Source: Verrucomicrobiota bacterium (GTDB taxonomy: Bacteria > Verrucomicrobiota > Verrucomicrobiia > Opitutales > Opitutaceae). Taken from it: a DNA stretch of 64,000 bases. Under the pieces are notes generated by a model. The model did no database searches, had not been told where the DNA came from, and worked only from the letters and a program-made list of their open reading frames with translations. The position numbers and the translations under genes were made by a program. Location: contig JAEWQP010000035.1 in assembly GCA_023399155.1 (NCBI GenBank), forward strand, positions 33,322 through 97,321, in the 5' to 3' direction. Positions 1 through 6,970 of the stretch are shown in pieces (positions within the stretch are counted from its first letter, which is position 1; every line of letters starts with the position of its first letter).

Positions 1-492
1 AACCTCGCGGACGTGCCCACGCCGTTCCAGTGGGCGTGGCATCCGCTCTTCACGCTCGAGGCGGGTGACGAGCTGCGCATCGCGGGCGAGCCCGATACCT
101 GCCTTGCGCCCGGCGGCCAGCCCCTGCCCTGGCCCGAGGCCGCCCCGGGATGCGACCTGGCGCGGGCTGATCTCGCGGGCGCGGCGTCCCGTTGTGCGAA
201 GGTCTTCGTGGGCCCTCTCGTCGAGCCGGGCGCGACGATTCGGACGCGCACGGGCGCGGGCCTCGCGCTCACGTGGCGCGCGGAATGGCTGCCGTACGCC
301 GGCATCTGGATCACGCGCGGCGGGTGGAAAGGACTTCACCACTGGGCGGTCGAGCCGACCAACGCGCCGGTCGATCGGCTGAGCGATGTGGTGGACGACA
401 CCCGTCTTCGCCGATTGGTCTGGCTGGAGGCGCGAGAGGTCCGCCAGTGGCGTATCACAGCGAGCCTGCACTCGGCCTGCGCACTCCGTTGA
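1..492 (+). CDS. Aldose 1-epimerase-like protein, C-terminal part (5' truncated by window)
   Basis: The reading frame is open from the first base, so the true start lies upstream; the GTG at 13 is an internal codon. The visible 163 residues carry the family-like segments PFQWAWHPLF near the start and HHWAVEPTNAP near residue 118, both typical of galactose mutarotase/aldose epimerase folds that interconvert sugar anomers. The catalytic residues cannot be judged because the N-terminal half is missing. It lies 121 bp upstream of a sugar symporter on the same strand, which fits a sugar uptake and conditioning role. The family assignment is from motif recognition only. Confidence 0.6.
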   Translation, partial: NLADVPTPFQWAWHPLFTLEAGDELRIAGEPDTCLAPGGQPLPWPEAAPGCDLARADLAGAASRCAKVFVGPLVEPGATIRTRTGAGLALTWRAEWLPYAGIWITRGGWKGLHHWAVEPTNAPVDRLSDVVDDTRLRRLVWLEAREVRQWRITASLHSACALR

Positions 493-613
493 CAAGCGCG
501 GCAGCGGTCTCCGAGGTAATGCACTTTTATGCACTTTCGACTTGCGAGACGGGCTCCGTGGCAGACGCTGGCACGGCAAAACCCCGCGGCGCCGCTCCCG
601 CCGCCTCCTCCCC

Positions 614-1984
614 ATGACCAGCCCTTCCGCTCCCGCCGCGCGCCTCGGGTTTGCCGAGAAGTTCGCCTATGGACTCGGCGACACCGCGTCGAATTTCTAC
701 TTCCAGACCTTCAATATCTTCCTGGTCTATTACTACACCGACATCTTCGGGCTCGCCTCGACCTCGGTGGGTACCCTGATGGCGGTGACACCGATCCTGG
801 TGGCGCTGCTCAATCCGGTGATCGGCGCGGCCGCCGACCGCACAAACACGCGCTGGGGCAAGTTCCGGCCGTACATCCTCTGGGGAGCGGTTCCGTATGG
901 GATTCTTGGCTACGTGATGTTTGCCAACCCCGCCCTTAGCACGGACGGGAAGCTCCTCTTCGCCTACGCCACCTACTCGCTCATGCTCGTGGCCTATGCT
1001 GCCATCAACACCCCGTATGGCGCGCTCATGGGCGTCATGTCGCCGTCCTCCGAGGACCGCACCTCGCTCGCCTCCTACCGGTTCGCCTGCGCCTTCACCG
1101 GCACGCTGCTGATCGGCTGGCTCGTGCCGTGGCTCAAGGACGCCCTGGCGGGCGACGGCGGCGATCCCGCCGAGGGCTTTCGCCGCACCATGATGATCTT
1201 TGCCGTGATCTCGGTCGCGATGTTTCTCTACACGTTCGCCATGACCCGGGAGCGCGTGGCGCCTCCACCGGCCCAGCGCTCCTCGCCAGCGCGCGACGTG
1301 CGCGACCTCGCAGGCAACGGTCCCTGGCTGGTGCTCTTCCTCGTTGCCTTCCTCAACCTCGCCAACGTCGGACTGCGCAGCGGCGCCGGGATCTTCTATT
1401 TCAAATACTGTGTCGGCAACGAGGCTGCCGTGGGGACGTTCAACCTGGTGGGCTTCCTCTGCTTCATCCTCGGGTCGCTTTCCACCAAGCTCTTCACGCG
1501 GTACTTCTCGCGACGCTCGCTGATGATCTGGCTGACGATCCTGAATGCGCTGGGGATGGCTGCATGCTACCTCGTGGATCCGCAGAATCTTCCCTTGCTC
1601 TACGCGCTGAACATCATCGCGTCATTCGCCGCGGGCCCGACTCCGGCGATCGTCTGGTCGCTCTACGCCGACACGGCCGACTACGGCGAATGGAAATTCG
1701 GCCGCCGGGCGACGGGCCTCGTCTTTTCCGCCACGGTGCTGGCGCAGAAGGTCGGCCTTGCGCTGGGCAGCGCGATGCTGGGCTGGCTGCTGGGATACTT
1801 CGGTTTTATCCCGAATGTGGAGCAGACCCCGCGTGCGCTCTTCGGCATCACAGTGTTGTTTGCGCTCCTGCCCGGCGGCTTCGCGCTTCTGGCCGGCCTG
1901 GCGATCTTCTTCTACAAGCTCGACGAGCCGCAGGTGAAGTCGATCGAACGCGAACTGGCCGCCCGCCGCGCCGCGGTCGGTTAA
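614..1984 (+). CDS. GPH-family (MelB-like) sugar:cation symporter
   Basis: This 456-residue, strongly hydrophobic protein has about 12 predicted membrane segments and is of normal length for the glycoside-pentoside-hexuronide:cation symporter family in the major facilitator superfamily. The N-terminal segment EKFAYGLGDTASNF and the following YYYTDIFGL are hallmarks of that family, as is the loop RTNTRWGKFRPYILWG between helices 2 and 3. The ATG at 614 is chosen because it precedes this conserved N-terminus; the open frame extends further upstream without conserved sequence. It probably imports a mono- or oligosaccharide or glycoside in the inner membrane. The substrate cannot be read from the sequence. 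The next gene is convergent. Confidence 0.85.
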   Translation: MTSPSAPAARLGFAEKFAYGLGDTASNFYFQTFNIFLVYYYTDIFGLASTSVGTLMAVTPILVALLNPVIGAAADRTNTRWGKFRPYILWGAVPYGILGYVMFANPALSTDGKLLFAYATYSLMLVAYAAINTPYGALMGVMSPSSEDRTSLASYRFACAFTGTLLIGWLVPWLKDALAGDGGDPAEGFRRTMMIFAVISVAMFLYTFAMTRERVAPPPAQRSSPARDVRDLAGNGPWLVLFLVAFLNLANVGLRSGAGIFYFKYCVGNEAAVGTFNLVGFLCFILGSLSTKLFTRYFSRRSLMIWLTILNALGMAACYLVDPQNLPLLYALNIIASFAAGPTPAIVWSLYADTADYGEWKFGRRATGLVFSATVLAQKVGLALGSAMLGWLLGYFGFIPNVEQTPRALFGITVLFALLPGGFALLAGLAIFFYKLDEPQVKSIERELAARRAAVG

Positions 1985-2020
1985 GCGTATCCACCCCTTC
2001 CGCACAGCGCCGCGGTCCGC

Positions 2021-2034
2021 GAGCCTGCGGGCTC
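2021..2034. terminator. Short hairpin between convergent genes, possible terminator
   Basis: GAGCC and GGCTC form a 5-bp stem with a TGCG loop in the 57-bp gap between the convergent symporter and ligase genes. There is no T-tract on either strand, so this is only a weak candidate. Confidence 0.2.
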
Positions 2035-2041
2035 CACGCGC

Positions 2042-3643
2042 TCACAGGCGCTCCACCCAGGCCCGGAGCCGCACGTAGTCGATCTTCGCATTGTGACGGC
2101 CGTCCACCGGCATCCGTACGATCCGGTGCACGGCGGCGACATGCGCCCAGGCCGTCGCCTCGCGCAGTTGGCGGACAAGGTCATCCTCCGCCCCCGGCTG
2201 CAAACGCTTCATCTCCACCACGAGCAGGCGCCTGCCCGCGTGCGCCACCACGGCCGCCCGCACCACCTCCGAAAACGACATCGCCGTGCATTCGACGCCA
2301 AACGGATAGAGGCGGCCGTGGGTGTCATCGATGCGCGCGGCGCAGCGCCCCTGCAGCCAGAGGCGCCCCTGCTCGTCGAAATGCCCGGCATCGCCGGTGC
2401 GGTGCCAGACCTCGCCCTCAACGTGCCACTTGGTCTCCGCGTCCCCGATGCCTCCGAGGTATCCAGAAATCACATGCGCCCCGGCCACGGCGATCTCGCC
2501 GACTTCGCCGGCCGGCAGGGTCTCGCCCTCGAGTCCTGCCGCGTCCGTCGGCGGCCGCGGCTCGCCCCAGCGGTCGCGAAGGACGCGCACCTTGATCGAC
2601 GCCACCGGATGCCCCGCGAGCAAACCCTTGCCCGTGCGCATGGCCGCGAGGTCCTCGGCCGAGAGCTCCTCCCGAGCCAGGTGCGCGATCGGCTCGGCCT
2701 CGGTGGACCCGTAGACCGCGACCGCGCGCGCATCGGGTGCCAGTTCGCGCAGCCCTTCCAACAGCCGCGGAAAGACCGGTGCGCCGCCCGTGTGAAGCTT
2801 GCGCAGCCCGGGGAGCGTTTCCCCGCAAGTGCGAGCGTGGATGATGAGCCGCTCGAAGAACGCCGGGGAAGCCGTGATGCGATCGACGCGGTGGCGTCGG
2901 GCCGCAGCGAATACGGCACCCGCATCCACCTCGCCCGGGCGCCGCAAGTCGACGGGCGCGATCAACGTCGCCACGCCCGCGGCAAGGTTCGCCAGCGTGA
3001 ACACCGGCAACGTGGCCAGGTCCACTTCGCCGGCGACGAGTTCGATGCTGGGAGCGAGCGCGCGATATTGCGCGAGCAGGAAGGCATGCGTGCGCACCGC
3101 CGCCTTCGGCACGCCCGTGCTGCCACTCGTGAAGGTGACGAGCGCCGCATCGTCCGGACCGGCGGCCTGGACCTCGTCCGGCCGGATCGCCTCGGAGTTC
3201 CGACCGCCCAGCCAGCATCGTGCCCCGGGCAGCCAGCACCGGCCGAGGACGAACTTGCGCGGAATCCGCCGCAACGCCGCGGAGCGCAGTCGGAGGAGAT
3301 GTGCCTTGGGAACTGCGAGGAACGCCGCCGGCGTCCAGCGCGCACAGCAGCGATCCATGTGCTCGCGCCCGGCCGCGGGATCGAGAAAGAGCGCCACCAC
3401 GCCGAGCCGGAACATCGCCAGCAGCGCCACGTAGAGCGCGGCGGACATCGGCACAAACACGAGCACCGCGTCGCCCCGGCGCAGCCCCTGCGCGTGCAGC
3501 CATGCGGCCGCGGCCGAGACCTCCGCCTCAAGTTCCGCGAAAGTCAGGCGGCGCGCCCGGCCCGCGCCGGCGTGCTCATCGATGATGGCAGCCGCATCGG
3601 GCCGCTGCCGGGCCATCTGGACGAGAAGATCGCCGAGCGTCAT
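2042..3643 (-). CDS. OleC-like adenylate-forming ligase (AMP-binding enzyme)
   Basis: This 533-residue member of the ANL superfamily has the AMP-binding P-loop TSGSTGVPKAAVRTH (about residues 172-186), the motif VYGSTEAEPIA in the middle, and a C-terminal HNAKIDY segment with the lysine used in adenylation. The motif style resembles OleC, the beta-lactone synthetase clade of olefin biosynthesis, more than ordinary acyl-CoA synthetases. It should activate a carboxylic acid with ATP, either for thioester formation or for intramolecular lactonisation. The ATG at 3643 overlaps the stop of the upstream GNAT gene (ATGA) and precedes MTLGDLLVQMARQRPDA, which settles the start. It is the last gene of the seven-gene operon. 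OleA, OleB and OleD partners are not in the window, so true olefin synthesis is not supported. Confidence 0.8.
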   Translation of the reverse strand: MTLGDLLVQMARQRPDAAAIIDEHAGAGRARRLTFAELEAEVSAAAAWLHAQGLRRGDAVLVFVPMSAALYVALLAMFRLGVVALFLDPAAGREHMDRCCARWTPAAFLAVPKAHLLRLRSAALRRIPRKFVLGRCWLPGARCWLGGRNSEAIRPDEVQAAGPDDAALVTFTSGSTGVPKAAVRTHAFLLAQYRALAPSIELVAGEVDLATLPVFTLANLAAGVATLIAPVDLRRPGEVDAGAVFAAARRHRVDRITASPAFFERLIIHARTCGETLPGLRKLHTGGAPVFPRLLEGLRELAPDARAVAVYGSTEAEPIAHLAREELSAEDLAAMRTGKGLLAGHPVASIKVRVLRDRWGEPRPPTDAAGLEGETLPAGEVGEIAVAGAHVISGYLGGIGDAETKWHVEGEVWHRTGDAGHFDEQGRLWLQGRCAARIDDTHGRLYPFGVECTAMSFSEVVRAAVVAHAGRRLLVVEMKRLQPGAEDDLVRQLREATAWAHVAAVHRIVRMPVDGRHNAKIDYVRLRAWVERL

Positions 3644-4551
3644 GGAGCGAGCCGCTGCGAAAACAGCGTGTAGCGTCGGATGGTCGTGCCGTAGTGGGCA
3701 CTGAGGTTTCGCGAGCGGTTGCTCTCGTGCATGAGGGCATGAATCGCGCGCCGGTAGCCGAGCCGCAGCGCCGCCTGATGCACCTCGTCGAGCAGCCACG
3801 CACCGAGCCCGGCCTGGGGCCGGCCCGGCAACACCGCCAGCGTCTTCACGATGACTGTGTCGACTGATTCGCCGCGCTGCGCCTGCGCGAGGTCGGGCGT
3901 GGCGAACACGTAGCCGACCGGTTCCCCTTCGCGCTCTGCGATGAGCACGAGTTCCGGCCTGACCCGTGCCCGGATGTCCCGGTACTGCGCGAGGAACATC
4001 TCTCGTGGCAGCGGCGTGTAGAGGTAGTTGTCCTGAAACGACACTACCGAGACGGCGTAAATGCGTTCAAGCTCGCCCTCGAATCGCTGCAGGTCGATCG
4101 GGCGAACAGCCACGCCCGACGACGCGAGCCGCGCGGCAACCGCCGCCACCCGCGCGTCGCGGGCAGCTAGGTCGTCGGTCGCGGTGGAATAGTACTCGGC
4201 CAGCGGTTCGAAGCCCGCACTGCGCCACCAGTCCGGCCACTCCGGCGGATTTGTCGGCTCGAGGAAGAACGGCGGCTCCGCCGAGCCTCCGGTCACGAAA
4301 CGGTAGCGGCGCCAGGTGTTGCCCTCCATCGGGCCGACCGCCCGCGTGCACCCCTGGGCGCGCAGCATCTCGAGCGCACGCACGAGGACCTCGCGCGCTG
4401 CAACGGGATGATCCGCGGAGAACCCGCCGATCACGCCGAGCCGCTCGCCCGGCAGCGCCGGGACGTGCGTCCACCAGAGTCCCGCCTCCGCGGAGCCGTC
4501 TGTGTCCGAGCAGTGAATACGATCGTCCTCGTCAAATGTCGGCGTTGTCAT
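3640..4551 (-). CDS. GNAT-family N-acyltransferase
   Basis: This 303-residue protein has an acetyl-CoA-binding GNAT domain in its C-terminal part (segment VKTLAVLPGRPQAGLGAWLLDE, positions about 225-245) preceded by an extended N-terminal region containing GPMEGNTWRRYRF. The arrangement recalls YghO-like proteins of unknown substrate. GNAT enzymes transfer an acyl group from a thioester to an amine or other nucleophile. Here a plausible acceptor is the amino group made by the BtaA-like enzyme of the same operon, but that is inference. ATGA overlaps occur at both ends (with the upstream kinase-like gene and the downstream ligase), which fixes the start at 4551 rather than at an in-frame codon 60 bases upstream. 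Confidence 0.75.
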   Translation of the reverse strand: MTTPTFDEDDRIHCSDTDGSAEAGLWWTHVPALPGERLGVIGGFSADHPVAAREVLVRALEMLRAQGCTRAVGPMEGNTWRRYRFVTGGSAEPPFFLEPTNPPEWPDWWRSAGFEPLAEYYSTATDDLAARDARVAAVAARLASSGVAVRPIDLQRFEGELERIYAVSVVSFQDNYLYTPLPREMFLAQYRDIRARVRPELVLIAEREGEPVGYVFATPDLAQAQRGESVDTVIVKTLAVLPGRPQAGLGAWLLDEVHQAALRLGYRRAIHALMHESNRSRNLSAHYGTTIRRYTLFSQRLAP

Positions 4552-5867
4552 GTAAAAAGATGGACGACACCCGCGGACGACGCGACCACCGCGGTCGCCC
4601 CCTGTTTCCACCAGCGCGCCGAAAGGTCCTCAGGCATCTGCAGCCGGCGCTCACACACGACGAATCCAGCGGTCGCCAGCGCCAGGGCTGCCCCGCCCCA
4701 TGCGTAGCCCGCGGCGTCGATCGTCGCCCCGCGGTCGACCAGCCAGAAGGCCGCGCCGTGCAGGCTCGCCGCCTGCGCCAGGCCCATCGCGCACCACGCG
4801 GGACGCGGCCAATGGAGGCGCCCCTGGGAAAACCGAACCGTCGCGATCACCGCCTGTTGTGCGGCCATCGAAAGCGTAAAGGCCCACAACCAGGGTCCTT
4901 CCGGCGCGACGGCATGCGCCACGCACCAGACGAGGCCGCCGAATGAGATGCAGATGACGGCCACGAGATTGTGGATCGGCACGCCGCCGGGCACGGTCGG
5001 CATCAACCGCACGTAGCTCGTGAGCAGCACGACCGGCGCGACGATCCACGGCCATCCGCCCACGGCCCAGAAAAAGTAGAGCGCCAGCGCGGCCCCGAGC
5101 CGCGCACAGTCGTCCACCAACCCGCCCCGCCTCCAGAAGTACGCGGCGATCGTGATCGTAACCAGGGCCGCGAGCCGCCCAAGGAGCAGCGTATCCGACA
5201 TCCCGATATAGATGCTCACCTGCGCGTAGGCCGCCAGCGGCAGGAAGACGTTGTCCATCCCGCGCCAGGAGATCGCCTCCACCAGCAGGCAGAACTGGCC
5301 GATCAGGGCGCCGATCAGGAGCGCAGGAAGCAGCGGGTGCCCCGCGAGGACGAGCGGCAGGAAGGCACAGAGAAAGCCGACTGCGCCGACCGCGAGCGAA
5401 CCCTCCACCGACTTGCGGCTTTCGAGTGTTTCGTAGGTGCGACGGCCGAAGCGCTTCCCGATCAGGGCGCCGGCCGCGTCGGCGAAGGTGAGCACGGCCA
5501 CCGGGATGACGAACCGAAGCCAGTCCCCGCCCGCGAGGGTGAACACGAGCGCGACCCCGACCGGAAAGTAGAGTTCGCCCCACGACACACGGTCCACCCC
5601 GTGCAGGACGCCACCAAGGTGCCGCCGCAGGAGCGGCAGGTAGCGCAGCGCCGCGAGTGCCAGTGCGGCGACGGCCGCGAGCACCCACACCGGCCAGGCG
5701 TCACGAAACAGCCAGGGAAACGTCAAGCACACCACGCCCATGCCGACGTGCACGAACTTCCGGGACGCCTCCGGCCCGAGCGCGCCGCGCGAGCCCAGGG
5801 CCTTGGCGAATCCCACGGCGACCGCCAGCCCCACGAGCACCAGCACCAGTCCGGCGATCGGGCTCAT
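4548..5867 (-). CDS. Polyprenol/phytol kinase-like (SEC59/VTE5-type) integral membrane protein with extra C-terminal membrane domain
   Basis: The first roughly 230 residues match the CTP-dependent dolichol/phytol/farnesol kinase and CDP-diglyceride synthase superfamily. RKFVHVG lies at 36-42, the acidic segment FADAAGALIGKRFG at 129-142, and KSVEGS at 153-158. The family usually ends near 220-250 residues; this protein has 439 and continues with about six more hydrophobic segments, so it carries an additional C-terminal membrane half. It probably phosphorylates or activates an isoprenoid alcohol at the inner membrane. Start ATG 5867 overlaps the stop of the upstream BtaA-like gene and its stop overlaps the GNAT start. 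The substrate is unknown. Confidence 0.75.
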   Translation of the reverse strand: MSPIAGLVLVLVGLAVAVGFAKALGSRGALGPEASRKFVHVGMGVVCLTFPWLFRDAWPVWVLAAVAALALAALRYLPLLRRHLGGVLHGVDRVSWGELYFPVGVALVFTLAGGDWLRFVIPVAVLTFADAAGALIGKRFGRRTYETLESRKSVEGSLAVGAVGFLCAFLPLVLAGHPLLPALLIGALIGQFCLLVEAISWRGMDNVFLPLAAYAQVSIYIGMSDTLLLGRLAALVTITIAAYFWRRGGLVDDCARLGAALALYFFWAVGGWPWIVAPVVLLTSYVRLMPTVPGGVPIHNLVAVICISFGGLVWCVAHAVAPEGPWLWAFTLSMAAQQAVIATVRFSQGRLHWPRPAWCAMGLAQAASLHGAAFWLVDRGATIDAAGYAWGGAALALATAGFVVCERRLQMPEDLSARWWKQGATAVVASSAGVVHLFT

Positions 5868-6970
5868 AACACCTCTTCCACGCGGAAGGCGCTGTAGAAA
5901 AACGCACGGTCCATCGCGAACAACGGGGCGGCGATATCCTCGCGCGGGCGCAGGACGTGCGCCAGAGATTCCGGCCGTGCGCGCGGCGCCAGCATGTTCC
6001 AGTACGCGATCCGGCCACCGGGCCGACTGTTGTGTGCGATGCGCCCGAGAAGCCGGGCGCTGTTCTCCGGCGACATGTATTCAAAGATGTCGCTCAAGTT
6101 GAACTTGTCGACGGGACCATCTCTGCGCTCCAGGAAGGCCTCGAGAGTGAGTTCGTGCCACGAAAGGCGGTCGAGCCGGCACCGTATCCGCTCGAAGTTC
6201 TCCGCACGCAGGGCCCACGGCAGCGCCTCCCCATGCGTGCCCGTGAGGATCCAGTGCAGGTAGGGATTCTCGGCCGGATCGAGCGCGGTTAGCGCATACC
6301 GCGTGCGCGCGAGGATGCGATCCGCGACGGAACCCTCGACATACTTGAAGAACGCCGGCGCCCGGCCGAGGCGGCCCATCACGAACCGGGAGAAGAAGAC
6401 CGCGAACAGGAGCCGCCAGCGCCAGGTGTCCCAGCGCTCGCGATAGAAGCGCTCGCGCTCATCCGGCGTGCCGCCTCGCAGCAGCGCCGCAACCGTCGCG
6501 CGACGATGGACGAACGGCAGCACGCGCGTGCGAAAAAGGCGGAAGTAGGCCTCGAACTTTCCCGCTTCGCCGATGCCCCCATCCACCCCCGTGGGATTGG
6601 CATCCCAGAAGGCACGCGCCGCCTGCGACATCGACGACCGGCAGCGCCGATAGAGTTCGCGGCGCTCTCCCGAAGCGGCCGGCCGCGAGCCCACGAGCCT
6701 CAGCAGCTCCTCGTGCGTGAGACTCGCATACGCGGCCACGCGGAGTTCGAGGCACGCGAGTTGCGCCGGGTTGAGATCGAGGGCGATCACGCGGTCCGCC
6801 CCCGCGCCGAGCAGCGCCAGCGCGTTGTCGCCGGCGGAGGCGATGGAAACAACGGTATCCGACGCCCGGATATCGAGGCCGGCGATGAGGACGTCCGCAT
6901 CCTCCCAGACTTGGGCGTAGCGGATGCGGGAAAAGTCCACCCGCGTGGCGGCTTCGGTCGTGGCGTTCAT
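5864..6970 (-). CDS. BtaA-like S-adenosylmethionine 3-amino-3-carboxypropyl transferase (DUF3419)
   Basis: This 368-residue protein resembles BtaA, which moves the 3-amino-3-carboxypropyl group of SAM to diacylglycerol in betaine-lipid synthesis. Visible signatures are RYAQVWEDADVL (residues 17-28), the SAM-binding loop SIASAGDNALALL (42-54) followed by ALDLNPAQ, and the near-C-terminal FNLSDIFEYMS. No BtaB-type N-methyltransferase is encoded nearby, so if the enzyme acts on a lipid the product may stay unmethylated or be modified otherwise, perhaps by the GNAT two genes downstream. The start at 6970 overlaps the stop of the PEP-synthase-like gene (ATGA); 26 upstream in-frame codons are ignored. 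Acceptor substrate is not known. Confidence 0.8.
   Translation of the reverse strand: MNATTEAATRVDFSRIRYAQVWEDADVLIAGLDIRASDTVVSIASAGDNALALLGAGADRVIALDLNPAQLACLELRVAAYASLTHEELLRLVGSRPAASGERRELYRRCRSSMSQAARAFWDANPTGVDGGIGEAGKFEAYFRLFRTRVLPFVHRRATVAALLRGGTPDERERFYRERWDTWRWRLLFAVFFSRFVMGRLGRAPAFFKYVEGSVADRILARTRYALTALDPAENPYLHWILTGTHGEALPWALRAENFERIRCRLDRLSWHELTLEAFLERRDGPVDKFNLSDIFEYMSPENSARLLGRIAHNSRPGGRIAYWNMLAPRARPESLAHVLRPREDIAAPLFAMDRAFFYSAFRVEEVL

Noticed and set aside
5864..6970. Complete betaine-lipid (BtaA/BtaB) pathway
   Set aside because: No BtaB-type N-methyltransferase is encoded in the window.
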